From: an uncultured Mollicutes bacterium
GTDB taxonomy: Bacteria; Bacillota_I; Bacilli_A; RFN20; CAG-826
Assembly (NCBI GenBank): GCA_945936135.1
Contig: CAMESG010000005.1
Coordinates: 61,609 to 125,608 of the forward strand
Length of the DNA stretch: 64,000 nucleotides
Direction: 5' to 3'
This document shows positions 24,722 through 33,175 of this stretch, piece after piece. Below the pieces are notes generated by a model. It had not been told where the DNA came from and ran no database searches. It saw only the letters and a program-made list of their open reading frames with translations. Positions within the stretch are counted from its first letter, which is position 1. Every line of letters begins with the position of its first letter. The translations under genes were made by a program, and so were the position numbers.

Positions 24722-26188
24722 ATGAAGAAAAAACTAACCTTCTCCCTTCTCCTTGCTGGCGCGATCTTGGCCCTCGCTTCTTGCGGCGGCAACGATGTCT
24801 CTTCCTCCGACGTTCCTAGCAGCGAGGCCACGAGCGAAGTCACGAGCGAGACGAGTTCTGCGACTTCGATTCAAAAAATCGACTATGTCGCTCAAACCAA
24901 GTTGCCGCAGGACTACAAAGGAAAAAGCTTCCTTACCAACGGCATCGGACAAGTCGACCTCGTTCGCAAAATCGATGGCGACACCGCTCACTTCTATCCC
25001 CACGGGCAGAAGAACAACTTGATCAAAGCGCGCTACAACTGCATCGATACCCCGGAATCAACCGGCACCATTGAGCCCTATGGCTTCGGTGCCAGCGATT
25101 TCAACGGCGAGATGCTCGCGAGCGCGAAAACGATCGTCCTCTCCACGGATCCCGCCGACCAAGGCGATAAGGGCAGCGTCCCCATCACCGACTCTACCGG
25201 CGGACGCTACCTCACCTACATTTGGGTGTCCGAAAAGGAAAATGCCCCCTATTACGACCTCAAGCTTGTGAACCTTGCCCTCGTCCAAGAAGGCTGGTCC
25301 AAGCAGAAGGGGTCGACCGGTAAGCAATTCGCCGATGCCTTCATCGGCGCCAACCAGCAAGCCATGGATCTTGGCCTCAACGTCTGGAGCGGCGAAGATG
25401 ACCCCGACGAGCGTTACCAAAAGGCGAAAGCCCAAGCCGAACCCGTCACGTTGAAGCATATCGTCGAAGGGAAGAACTCCCTTGGCGAAGACTTCGACTG
25501 GGTCGGCTCCAAAGCGACCTTCGAAGCCGTCGTCGCGGCGACGGGCCCGGATACCGGCGCCTGCTACCTCAACGAAGACATCGATGGAAAGCGTTACGGC
25601 ATCTACGTCTTCACGCAGTATAAGGTGCTTACCCCGCTTACGACGATCGGGAACCGCGTCAAGATCACGGGCATGATCGCTTCCTTCGGTGGCGATGAAG
25701 AAACCGGCGAAGGCGGCGTCCTCCAACTCGTCGACGCGAAGTATTCGCCCTTCCACCAAGAAGGCGACATCGAAATCATCGGAGAAAGAGGCGATGGCAC
25801 CTATCAGGAGTTGACGGGCACGATCCCGGAACTCGCGGTGGAACAAAACATCAACGTCATCTGCTCGTTGAACAACTTGACTTGCTATGACGGCAAAGCC
25901 GTCCAAGACACGGCGACCGCGACGGCCTATGCCTTCACGCTCTATTGCCGCGATGGCAATGGCAACGAGATCAACATCCGCATCGATGACTCGATGGCGA
26001 TCTATCCTGGCGATCAGCCGGGTGGCGATTCGAGCAAGGCGCGTGTCCAGAAGATCGATTACTTCAAGTCCGCGTCTTCGATCGACGTCAAAGGCGCGAT
26101 GGTGACCTATTACAACCGTTATCAAATCAAGCTATGCTCCCGCCAGGGAATCACCGTTAAAGGCGCCGATGCATCGCTTGCCGTCTAA
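24722..26188 (+). CDS. Surface nuclease lipoprotein: SNase-like domain plus two OB-like domains
   Basis: A 488-residue lipoprotein (lipobox LASC, Cys21). Residues about 75-225 form a staphylococcal-nuclease-like (thermonuclease) domain: KIDGDTAHFYPHG near 84, ARYNCIDTPES with the catalytic-type Arg and Asp/Glu near 103-113, GGRYLTYIWV with the second Arg near 161, and the closing LVNLALVQEGWS. SNase enzymes cut DNA and RNA to 3'-nucleotides with Ca2+. Two beta-rich OB-type modules follow, one around VKITGMIASFGG near 315 and one over residues 365-480. It starts right behind the second binding protein with AAGGAG, in the same transcript. The gene set suggests extracellular nucleic acid is degraded for import. 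Confidence 0.88.
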   Translation: MKKKLTFSLLLAGAILALASCGGNDVSSSDVPSSEATSEVTSETSSATSIQKIDYVAQTKLPQDYKGKSFLTNGIGQVDLVRKIDGDTAHFYPHGQKNNLIKARYNCIDTPESTGTIEPYGFGASDFNGEMLASAKTIVLSTDPADQGDKGSVPITDSTGGRYLTYIWVSEKENAPYYDLKLVNLALVQEGWSKQKGSTGKQFADAFIGANQQAMDLGLNVWSGEDDPDERYQKAKAQAEPVTLKHIVEGKNSLGEDFDWVGSKATFEAVVAATGPDTGACYLNEDIDGKRYGIYVFTQYKVLTPLTTIGNRVKITGMIASFGGDEETGEGGVLQLVDAKYSPFHQEGDIEIIGERGDGTYQELTGTIPELAVEQNINVICSLNNLTCYDGKAVQDTATATAYAFTLYCRDGNGNEINIRIDDSMAIYPGDQPGGDSSKARVQKIDYFKSASSIDVKGAMVTYYNRYQIKLCSRQGITVKGADASLAV

Positions 26189-26227
26189 TTTGTTATCAGT
26201 CTAGCTTCAGAAAGGAGAATTCAATCA

Positions 26228-28405
26228 ATGAAGAAACTGAATTTGCTTGTTGTTTCCGCTCTTATGGCGCTCGGTCTCACCGCTTGCGGTGGCGATCCCG
26301 CTGAGTCGACTTCAAGCCCCGAAACCCCGACGACCTCCGAAACGACCTCGGAAGCCCCGGTTGTGGATTATGCCGCCTTGGCCGCCGAAGCCTTCGGCTA
26401 CGTCTCCGCACCGTATGATGCCTTCTCGAACGGCATCGGCGCCGACCAAGACCTCGCTCCGACCTGCACTGCGCAGAACGTGACGTTCCAAATCCGTTAC
26501 ACGGTCTCTGCGGCTGCCGCTGCGCACCTCGCGCTTTCGGCCGAAGGCGACAAGCTTCTCGTCACCCAAGACATGGAAGAGCACGCCTATGTCAAAGCCT
26601 TGAAGGCCGAAGTCCTCCACGAAGGCGCCGTCGTCCTTACTAAGGAATACAACGTCAAGGTCGGCAAACTCGCCTCGATTGCTTCGCTTTATAGCGCCGC
26701 CGATGGCACCATCGTCACCACGGTTGGCAAAGTCGTTCGCGTCCGTAGTGATGGTAATGGCTTCCACATGGCCGATGGCGATCACGCGATTTACGTCTAC
26801 AGGGGAACCCTCCCCGAAGGCTGCAAGGTCGGTGACACCGTCAAAGTCGCCGGCGAACTCGATATCTACAATGGGCTTTACGAATTGAAGAACGTCAAGG
26901 TTGAAGCGACCGACTTCAAGGTTACGGATCCGGAACCGGTCGAAATGAGAACGATCACCAACACCGGCGATGCGACCCTTGCTTCCCGTGAAGCGGTCTA
27001 CACCAAAGGCTTCTTGCACGCCATCACTGGCTCCAAGAAAACCGCTTCTAGCGGCGGAGACTACCTCTGCGTCGAAGCGACCGTCGTTACCGACGATGCG
27101 CAAACGATCACCGTTCGCGCCGAAGACCGCAAGATGTCGAAAGAAGATTTCGCCTCTTGGGGCCTTACGACGGACGACAAAGGCAACTACGTCTTCACGA
27201 ACAAGGATCTCAAGAGAGGTGCTGCCGTCACGGTGACGGGCTTCGTCGATTTCTATAACGGCAAAGTCCAAATCGGCGCGCCGGTCCTCAAGGCCGTTGA
27301 AACGTTCCAAGGTACGGTTCCGAGCAAACCCGAACCCGAAGTCAAGACCAAAACCGTTGGTGAACTTCTCGAATTGGGCGACAAGACCATCACGACCGAG
27401 ATCTATGAAGTCTCTGGCGTCCTTGAAAACAAGGCTGATGATAACAAGTTCGGCGGCGCTTATTTGACGGATCCCGTCAGCAAGAAGACGATCCAGATCT
27501 ATGGTTCGACCAAGACCGCTTCCGCGCTCGCTTGGAACGGCATCGATGCCTATACGTTCTCCAACCCCAAAGATGCTGTCACTTCGCTTGCCGACGTTAA
27601 GAATGGCCAGTTAGTGACCATGAAGGCCATGTATGCTCCGTTCAATGGCACGAAGCAAATCAATGGCGTCATCCTCACCAACGTGAATTCCGATGCTACC
27701 TACACGGCGGAAGTCGTCGCCAATGACACCTGCGACGTCACTCTCTCCAAGACCGAAGGCATCACCTATGGCGAAGAAATCACCATCACGGCGACTCCGA
27801 AGACCGATGGCCATGTTGTCACTGCTGTTACTGTCACGGATGCCCAAGGCAACGTGAACAAGGTTGACGCCAAGACGATGAAGTTCAATGCGAAAGCGGT
27901 GAACAAAGTCTCTGTCATCTGTGGTGAAAAAGGACCTGTCGTTGATGCTACCTTCGACATTGTTGATCTTGGCGTTCCTTCGAAGGACTACAGCGCAGTT
28001 ACCGAGACGGAAATTGATGGACTTGGCACTGTTCATTCGCAAGGCGTCTACAATGGCGGAAGCGGTATCCAAATGAACAAAGGGAAAAATTCCATGATCT
28101 TCAACACGACCGCTGCGGATCGTGCCATCGCTTCGATCAAGATTGATTTCCTTGCCGATAAATTTGGGAACTATCCGACGAACATCAATAACGTTTTGGT
28201 CGAGACGGGTTCCGCCGCGTTCTCTGCCACTACCGCGCTGGATAACACCAAATCCATTTCGTATCAAGACGGCGTGTTCTCTTATACGATTCCCGTCCGC
28301 AACGCCGGCGATACCTTCTTCCGCATTGCGCACAGCAATGCGCAAGGAGCTATCTACATTGACTCCGTCACGGTCACTCTTGTCCCTGTTACCCCAGCGG
28401 CATAA
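26228..28405 (+). CDS. Multi-domain OB-fold lipoprotein of the nuclease operon
   Basis: A 725-residue lipoprotein (lipobox LTAC, Cys20) without an SNase signature. Three OB-like beta modules of about 100 residues occur near 145-235 (TVGKVVRVRSDGNGFHMAD, GDTVKVAGELDIYNGLYEL), 250-365 (GAAVTVTGFVDFYNGKVQIG) and 370-480 (GQLVTMKAMYAPFNGTKQING). They share the pattern V-x-V-x-G-x-hydrophobic-x-x-(F/Y)NG. A short bacterial repeat follows (EEITITATPKTDGHVVT), then a C-terminal beta-sandwich of about 145 residues that may bind a polymer. Similar OB modules occur in YhcR-type cell-wall nucleases, where they bind nucleic acid. So it may capture DNA or RNA at the surface. It is the last gene before the terminator at 28424. 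Confidence 0.82.
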   Translation: MKKLNLLVVSALMALGLTACGGDPAESTSSPETPTTSETTSEAPVVDYAALAAEAFGYVSAPYDAFSNGIGADQDLAPTCTAQNVTFQIRYTVSAAAAAHLALSAEGDKLLVTQDMEEHAYVKALKAEVLHEGAVVLTKEYNVKVGKLASIASLYSAADGTIVTTVGKVVRVRSDGNGFHMADGDHAIYVYRGTLPEGCKVGDTVKVAGELDIYNGLYELKNVKVEATDFKVTDPEPVEMRTITNTGDATLASREAVYTKGFLHAITGSKKTASSGGDYLCVEATVVTDDAQTITVRAEDRKMSKEDFASWGLTTDDKGNYVFTNKDLKRGAAVTVTGFVDFYNGKVQIGAPVLKAVETFQGTVPSKPEPEVKTKTVGELLELGDKTITTEIYEVSGVLENKADDNKFGGAYLTDPVSKKTIQIYGSTKTASALAWNGIDAYTFSNPKDAVTSLADVKNGQLVTMKAMYAPFNGTKQINGVILTNVNSDATYTAEVVANDTCDVTLSKTEGITYGEEITITATPKTDGHVVTAVTVTDAQGNVNKVDAKTMKFNAKAVNKVSVICGEKGPVVDATFDIVDLGVPSKDYSAVTETEIDGLGTVHSQGVYNGGSGIQMNKGKNSMIFNTTAADRAIASIKIDFLADKFGNYPTNINNVLVETGSAAFSATTALDNTKSISYQDGVFSYTIPVRNAGDTFFRIAHSNAQGAIYIDSVTVTLVPVTPAA

Positions 28406-28423
28406 GTAGATTCGTTACACCAT

Positions 28424-28447
28424 GCCCCCGCCCACGCGGGGGCTTTT
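28424..28447 (+). terminator. Terminator of the binding-protein/nuclease operon
   Basis: A perfect 8-bp stem GCCCCCGC/GCGGGGGC with a 4-base loop, then TTTT. Confidence 0.92.
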
Positions 28448-28505
28448 CTATCTCTCCCTTAGGGAGAAGGAGAACTTGGGGGCTTTCTTGCCGTCCCTTT
28501 TGCTT

Positions 28506-28511
28506 TATAAT
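28506..28511 (+). promoter_or_regulatory. Leaderless promoter (-10 TATAAT)
   Basis: TATAAT ends 8 bases before the ATG at 28520. No ribosome site is present, and the -35 is not clear. Confidence 0.7.
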
Positions 28512-28519
28512 GGTGACAT

Positions 28520-29275
28520 ATGAAAAAGCATGCTTTTCTTCTACTGGGACTCGCTTCCTTGTTTAGCCTTGTTTCGTGCGCGGATAATGCGGGAGGAGAT
28601 CAAAACTCTTCCGAGTCAGCTTCCTCCGCGGTGAGTGGGGGCAACACCCTTTCGAGCGTCTTAGGCTCCTTAGGCAAAAACCTCCGTACCAACACGATCT
28701 TCCAATACGTGAATTCCACTTCGGCGATTTCGATCATGACCGATTATGTTGAGGAGGGCTGCTTCTATACCTTCCGCAACATCGAAGGATCGCCCGAGAA
28801 TTTTGGTTTTGTGAGCAAGGACAACAAAACCTATCGTTACACAGAAGATAACGGCGCTCTCGTCCTTGGCGACGAACTCTTAAAGAGCGGCGCCTCCGTT
28901 TCTTCCTTCCGTGACGTCTATTACGATCCTTCCTACGTTGGAGAGCACGTTTCGGATTACACCGCGGCGAATGTCTTCGTCCCGGCGATCGCGAACCAAA
29001 CCTTCGGCACCTACTCGATGAAGAAGAACAAAGACGGGCAAGATAATGGCGTCCTTCTTACGAACTTCGCGAAGGCCCTTGGCGTTTATGAAACTGGCGC
29101 TGCCCTTGATCTTGATCTAGAAGGCGTCGACCTCTATTTCTCCGAGAAGGGCACGAGCTATACCGCGACTTTCACCTATTCCAAAGATGGTGGATATGAT
29201 GGCTTAAAGGCGGTCACGACCATCAGCAATATCGGCAAGACGAACATCAAAGCCATCGCCGATTACCTTAAGTAA
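28520..29275 (+). CDS. Lipoprotein of unknown function
   Basis: A 251-residue lipoprotein with signal peptide and lipobox LVSC (Cys20), then a Ser/Gly linker. The mature domain begins with a short amphipathic helix (TLSSVLGSLGKNLRTNTI) and continues as an alternating beta-rich domain containing a YVEEGCFYTFRN segment and repeated Tyr-rich strands. The layout resembles surface lipoproteins of Mollicutes and related Bacilli that I cannot name. It begins a two-gene leaderless unit with the lamin-tail nuclease 9 bases downstream, so it may act with that nuclease. Function is unknown. Confidence 0.8.
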   Translation: MKKHAFLLLGLASLFSLVSCADNAGGDQNSSESASSAVSGGNTLSSVLGSLGKNLRTNTIFQYVNSTSAISIMTDYVEEGCFYTFRNIEGSPENFGFVSKDNKTYRYTEDNGALVLGDELLKSGASVSSFRDVYYDPSYVGEHVSDYTAANVFVPAIANQTFGTYSMKKNKDGQDNGVLLTNFAKALGVYETGAALDLDLEGVDLYFSEKGTSYTATFTYSKDGGYDGLKAVTTISNIGKTNIKAIADYLK

Positions 29276-29284
29276 TTGAACTTT

Positions 29285-30502
29285 ATGAAATTCTTTCCTT
29301 GGGCTTTTGCGCTTTCTTCCCTCCTTTTGGTCGCTTGCGCCACGCCCGACGGATCTGAATCTTCTGCGGATCAAACGACGTCGGAATCCTCTTCCGGCGT
29401 TTTTTCGTCGTCTATTGAATCTTCCTCGGAATTCTTAGAAGGATCAAATGTCCTTTTCAGCGAGTTCTACCTTGGTTCTAGCGTCGGCACCCGCGCGGTT
29501 GAGATTTCGAATTACGGGACGGAAGACATCGATCTATCCGAATACCAAATCGAGATCTATCACGGGAATGCCTTAGAACCTGAATATCGCATTCCGTTAC
29601 CAAAGAAGACCCTTGAACCGATGGGTGCCTTTGTCGTTGCCTACGAAGGAAACGCGGAACCCGTTGAAGCGGATTTGCTTTCCAAAGACCTTGTTTGCAA
29701 TGGCTCTTGGCCCTTGGCCTTGATCCATAACGGTCAGAGAGTTGATACCCTTGGTCAGATTGGGAACGGTCAGCTTTTTGCAGAAGGGGTGATCCGTCGT
29801 AAAAATGAGCGCAGAACCGGCAGGGATCGTCTTTTCCCTTACGATTGGATCCATTTCGATGCAATGGACGCCTCTAATCTTGGCAATTCCGTTTGCCCCG
29901 TTTCGCTTGAGCGCATGAACGTCGGCCCTTTGTTGACCCAAGAAGACTTCGATACGCCTTACATGGATGAAACGGGCGAAAAGGGCTTAGGAGGAGCCGT
30001 TGAAGTTGGCCTAGGCTCTTTGGGCGATGGGGATACCACGACCTTTATCTATCCGTCCGAGCTTTCGAAGTTCCGCGGAAGCAGCTTCCGTTATCAAAAC
30101 ATCGATACCCCGGAAGTTCAACACGGGAACTCGATTCAAGCGCAACCTTGGGGTTATGCGGCGAAATATTGGAACAACGACATCCTCCGTTCCGCGAAAC
30201 ACATCGTCATTCAATCCGTCAAAGGAGGCTACCTCACGGAGACCTTCGGACGGATGTTAGGTTACGTTTGGTACACGAACAAAACCAATCCCGAACCGGA
30301 AGATTATCGAAACCTCAATTTCGAAACGGTGCGGGAAGGCTACAGCAAAGTCGCCTTCTCCAGTGTCGCGAGCGACAAGATGAAAAGCGATGGCGTTTCT
30401 TATTACGCGTATTTCCGCGACGCGCATTATGGCGCGGAAGAGAAAGGAATCAAAGTCCACGGCGAGAAGGATCCTTCCTTTTCGTATGGCCCCTCCCTTT
30501 AA
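29285..30502 (+). CDS. Surface nuclease lipoprotein: lamin-tail domain fused to SNase domain
   Basis: A 405-residue lipoprotein (lipobox LVAC). After a Ser-rich linker, residues about 58-190 look like a lamin-tail (LTD) Ig-like domain: VLFSEFYLGSSVGTRAVEI, SNYGTEDIDLSEYQIEIY and LEPMGAFVVAY. A SNase-type nuclease domain follows from about 240: GDGDTTTFIY, FRYQNIDTPEV with its Arg and Asp/Glu, TFGRMLGYVWY with the second Arg, and VREGYSKVAF. LTD-nuclease fusions are known among secreted bacterial DNases, with the LTD thought to bind DNA or envelope. ATG 29285 is preferred to the TTG at 29276, which touches the upstream stop. It is the second SNase-type surface protein within 6 kb. Confidence 0.88.
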   Translation: MKFFPWAFALSSLLLVACATPDGSESSADQTTSESSSGVFSSSIESSSEFLEGSNVLFSEFYLGSSVGTRAVEISNYGTEDIDLSEYQIEIYHGNALEPEYRIPLPKKTLEPMGAFVVAYEGNAEPVEADLLSKDLVCNGSWPLALIHNGQRVDTLGQIGNGQLFAEGVIRRKNERRTGRDRLFPYDWIHFDAMDASNLGNSVCPVSLERMNVGPLLTQEDFDTPYMDETGEKGLGGAVEVGLGSLGDGDTTTFIYPSELSKFRGSSFRYQNIDTPEVQHGNSIQAQPWGYAAKYWNNDILRSAKHIVIQSVKGGYLTETFGRMLGYVWYTNKTNPEPEDYRNLNFETVREGYSKVAFSSVASDKMKSDGVSYYAYFRDAHYGAEEKGIKVHGEKDPSFSYGPSL

Positions 30503-30511
30503 GGGAGAGGG

Positions 30512-30540
30512 TGGACGGGAGCGGAAGGACTCCTTATAAT
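30512..30540 (+). promoter_or_regulatory. Short-leader promoter of the zinc-ribbon trio
   Basis: TGGACG (30512-30517), a 17-base spacer and TATAAT (30535-30540). The ATG at 30551 follows after 10 bases with no ribosome site. Confidence 0.65.
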
Positions 30541-30550
30541 CAATATACAG

Positions 30551-31093
30551 ATGAAACACATTTGCCCTGATTGCCTCCGGAAACACGCCGAGGCAGGCCC
30601 TTGCCCCCGTTGCGGGAAAGAGGCCCCAAAAGTCGTAGACGAACTCGCGATCCGTTCGACGGTCCAGCGTTTGCACAAGAAAGCGAACGTTTACCGCGAA
30701 CGAATTTCCGCCGGTCTTTCGTTCCTCGTGATCGGCATCACCGCCTTGATCATCGGCGCGATCTTCTTCCGCCTTTCCTATAAGCTCGACCACAGCGTCA
30801 TTGACGAAACGATCTACATCTTGGTCACCTCCTCCGCGGAGTTCTTCGTCGCGATGTGCGGGTTGGTCGGCGGCGGCGTCAGCGCCCTTTGTGGCTTGGT
30901 TTGGAGCATCACCTGGGCATTTAAAAGACGCATCATCCTCCACGACATCAACGAAATGCGCGAAACCAATTCCTTTGAGGTAAGCCGCACCCCGACGATC
31001 TTCGAAATCTGGTGGGCGAAGCTCGTCTATGCAGTTCGCCAAACGATCTTCGTTCTTGGCGGACGCAAGAGCAAAGAAGCCAAAGGAAAGTAA
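30551..31093 (+). CDS. Zinc-ribbon membrane protein
   Basis: A 180-residue protein. The first 25 residues form a compact zinc ribbon, with two CxxC pairs (CPDC at 5-8 and CPRC at 18-21). A short helix follows, and then two membrane helices (about 52-73 and 88-120), the second Gly-rich (CGLVGGGVSALCGLVWS). The C-terminus is basic and cytoplasmic. No enzyme motif is seen. Such ribbon-plus-helices proteins are common in Bacillota and usually uncharacterised. It starts a three-gene unit with a four-helix membrane protein and a lipoprotein. The trio looks like one membrane-spanning assembly with a cytosolic sensor-like zinc domain and an external lipoprotein, which is inference. Confidence 0.82.
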   Translation: MKHICPDCLRKHAEAGPCPRCGKEAPKVVDELAIRSTVQRLHKKANVYRERISAGLSFLVIGITALIIGAIFFRLSYKLDHSVIDETIYILVTSSAEFFVAMCGLVGGGVSALCGLVWSITWAFKRRIILHDINEMRETNSFEVSRTPTIFEIWWAKLVYAVRQTIFVLGGRKSKEAKGK

Positions 31094-31106
31094 GCGAGGA
31101 CATTCT

Positions 31107-31796
31107 ATGGAAGCACTAGCCAAAGAAAACAAAATCGCCGAGAAAAAGGAGCCGTTCTTCAAATTTGAGGCTTCGGCGCTCAAGCGCGTTGGCGTCATTC
31201 TCCGCCTTGTCGCGATTCCCGTCGCGATCATCGCCCTCATCGTCGCCCTTATCCTTCCGACGGTCGCGATCGATTACGCAAGCTATAGCGGATCCACGAC
31301 CTTCCCAGCGGATCGCGCGGAAGCCTTCATCCCTGAATTGATCCCGGGCTATCTTTCTTTGTTCGGCGGGGATTATTTCTATTACTACCTTGAATTCAAA
31401 GACGGCCCGATCGTCTTGAATACGGCGCTTGCCCAATTGAACGTGATCCTCTTGGTTTCGATTGTGATCTTGTTCCTTAACATGGCCTTCAGCGTCTTGA
31501 TCACCTTCTCCAAGAAACTCGACAAGTATTCCAAAGTTATTCCCTTGCTTTACTTTATCGTCGGCTTGGTCGTGTTGGCGTCTCCCGTCACCTTCATGGT
31601 GACCAATTCCTTCGGGAACACGGGCGCGGTTGGGGCAGGCGATGCCGCACACTACATCATTTACGATTCGCTTTATGTTCACTCCGCTTATGGAGCGATC
31701 ATCAGCTTTGCGATTTTCTGCGTTTCCGCCGTCCTTTGGAGCGTCGGAACGAACTTCGAAATGGCAGGCGGCGACAATAGGAGTGGCGAAGAATGA
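31107..31796 (+). CDS. Four-helix membrane protein of unknown function
   Basis: A 229-residue protein with a charged N-terminus, one membrane helix at about residues 29-55, a Tyr-rich external loop of about 55 residues (GYLSLFGGDYFYYYLEF), then three more helices and a polar tail. No known family is recognised. The start is ATG 31107 with GCGAGGA 6 bases upstream. The frame is open further upstream but overlaps the preceding gene. It overlaps the following lipoprotein by four bases (ATGA), a sign of coupled translation, so the two products probably act together. Confidence 0.75.
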   Translation: MEALAKENKIAEKKEPFFKFEASALKRVGVILRLVAIPVAIIALIVALILPTVAIDYASYSGSTTFPADRAEAFIPELIPGYLSLFGGDYFYYYLEFKDGPIVLNTALAQLNVILLVSIVILFLNMAFSVLITFSKKLDKYSKVIPLLYFIVGLVVLASPVTFMVTNSFGNTGAVGAGDAAHYIIYDSLYVHSAYGAIISFAIFCVSAVLWSVGTNFEMAGGDNRSGEE

Positions 31797-32638
31797 AAAA
31801 CGTAAAGAAAATCTTGCTTCCCTTGCTTTTGATCCCGGCCTCGACCACGCTTTTCTCCTGTGGCAGCCAAGAATCGAAAGCCATCGATTCCCTCGATGAT
31901 TTCATTGAGGTCGCTTCGAAAGACGACGTCGCGATTATCGGCGTCAACGTCGTTGAAAACGCGAAAAAGGGCGACGAGACGAGCTCGGGCACGACGCGCA
32001 GAGCCAACCTCTACGCCGAAGGCAATTACACGATGACTTCGGGCGATAAGAACGTCATCGGTTACACCTATCACGCGCCTTCTGGCACCACTCAATACAT
32101 CAAGATCGACACGCGGACCAAACGCGGCGAGATCTACGATGACGCCAATGTTTTGAACGACGATCGCGCCTTCGTCGAAAACCAACTTGATAGCGATTAT
32201 GCAAAGCTCGCCACGGTTTATGACACGATGAAGGGCCAAGTCGGCAAAAGCGCCGAAGATCTTGGCTATGACACCTTCACCCTCGCTTGCAGCGTTGCCC
32301 CGAATGTCGCGGGTTACGTCTCCAAGGGCTTCAAGACCATCGTTTCTGGAGCGGTCACGACCACCATTGAAACGAATCGCTACCTCACGATGGACAAGAT
32401 CGAGGGGAAGTGGTGCTTCACGAACTACGCGGAACGCATCACGACGACTACCGTTGAAAAGAGAGACGATGCCCCGGATATCAAACGCACGGTCTATGAT
32501 GTCACGGACGTTCGCATCAACGTTTCCAAAGAGCTCCCAAGCCTTGCGATCAGTCTTGGTACCTACACGATTCGTGATTCAAACGCCACGGGTGACAGGA
32601 TCGTCTTCGATGATGGCGTGCCTTCGAGCAAGAAATAA
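31793..32638 (+). CDS. Lipoprotein of unknown function, coupled to the membrane protein
   Basis: A 281-residue lipoprotein (signal peptide, lipobox LFSC, Cys23). The mature domain starts with SLDDFIEVASKDDVAI and is a mixture of strands with repeated Thr/Tyr pairs (NYTMTSGDKNVIGYTYH). It lacks the Ser/Glu linker seen in most lipoproteins of this window. I do not recognise a family. The four-base overlap with the upstream membrane gene and the terminator after it define a closed three-gene unit. Confidence 0.8.
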   Translation: MKNVKKILLPLLLIPASTTLFSCGSQESKAIDSLDDFIEVASKDDVAIIGVNVVENAKKGDETSSGTTRRANLYAEGNYTMTSGDKNVIGYTYHAPSGTTQYIKIDTRTKRGEIYDDANVLNDDRAFVENQLDSDYAKLATVYDTMKGQVGKSAEDLGYDTFTLACSVAPNVAGYVSKGFKTIVSGAVTTTIETNRYLTMDKIEGKWCFTNYAERITTTTVEKRDDAPDIKRTVYDVTDVRINVSKELPSLAISLGTYTIRDSNATGDRIVFDDGVPSSKK

Positions 32639-32656
32639 CATTTGAATTTGAAAACG

Positions 32657-32685
32657 CGCGGGTTGCAAAAACCCGCGTTTTTCTT
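32657..32685 (+). terminator. Terminator of the zinc-ribbon trio
   Basis: The stem CGCGGGTT/AACCCGCG is followed by TTTTTCTTT. Confidence 0.9.
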
Positions 32686-32720
32686 TGCACGGGCACGTAT
32701 CTTTTTTCTTTGGTTCGGTC

Positions 32721-32726
32721 TATACT
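32721..32726 (+). promoter_or_regulatory. Leaderless promoter (-10 TATACT) of a GTG-started gene
   Basis: TATACT ends 6 bases before the GTG at 32733. No ribosome site is present. Confidence 0.6.
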
Positions 32727-32732
32727 TTATCC

Positions 32733-33170
32733 GTGGATAACAAACCGACCAAAGCGCTCGCGAAACGCGTGATCTACGCTTTGAAAAAGAACAAACGGAA
32801 GTTCGTCTCCTTAGACGCCCTTTCGCGTGCCGTCGGGATCTATCCTGACGTCCTTGGGGATCAGCTCGTTTATTTCTCCCCGATGATCCGCATGGATCCC
32901 GAGGTCAATTGCCGTGATTTGCTACCCGACCTCTTGGAATACGTCAAAGAGCCCGTGAAAGAAGCAAAACCGCGCAAAACGGGGGTCCGCGTCTCGAAAA
33001 GCGAGATGGCGAGATATTCTTCGATTCCGGAATTCTGTTATCAGCGTCTGACGAGCGTTGGTGGTTTGGTCGACACCTCCGCGGAATTAAGCGACGTCGA
33101 TTTAGAGATCCTCCGCCGCTTGGTGAACAAAGAGATCGCCAAACGGAAGAAGAAGCAAAACGGTAAATAA
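32733..33170 (+). CDS. Small basic protein, possible winged-helix, function unknown
   Basis: About 145 residues. The N-terminal 45 (KRVIYALKKNKRKFVSLDALSRAVGIYPDVLGDQL) look like a helix-turn-helix or winged-helix start, with SLDALSRAVGIYPDVL as the putative turn and recognition helices. A linker follows (VKEPVKEAKPRKTGVR), then a helical C-terminus with DVDLEILRRLVNKEIAKRKKKQ. It may bind nucleic acid, though this is only a pattern-level guess. The start is GTG 32733, because the in-frame ATG at 32685 lies upstream of the -10 box and inside the previous terminator. It is a single-gene unit just upstream of PFOR. Confidence 0.7.
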   Translation: MDNKPTKALAKRVIYALKKNKRKFVSLDALSRAVGIYPDVLGDQLVYFSPMIRMDPEVNCRDLLPDLLEYVKEPVKEAKPRKTGVRVSKSEMARYSSIPEFCYQRLTSVGGLVDTSAELSDVDLEILRRLVNKEIAKRKKKQNGK

Positions 33171-33175
33171 GTTAG

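Noticed and set aside
25058..28345. Minus-strand frames opposite the SNase and OB lipoprotein genes
   Set aside because: Same codon-bias effect. The translated sequences show no domain pattern or promoter.
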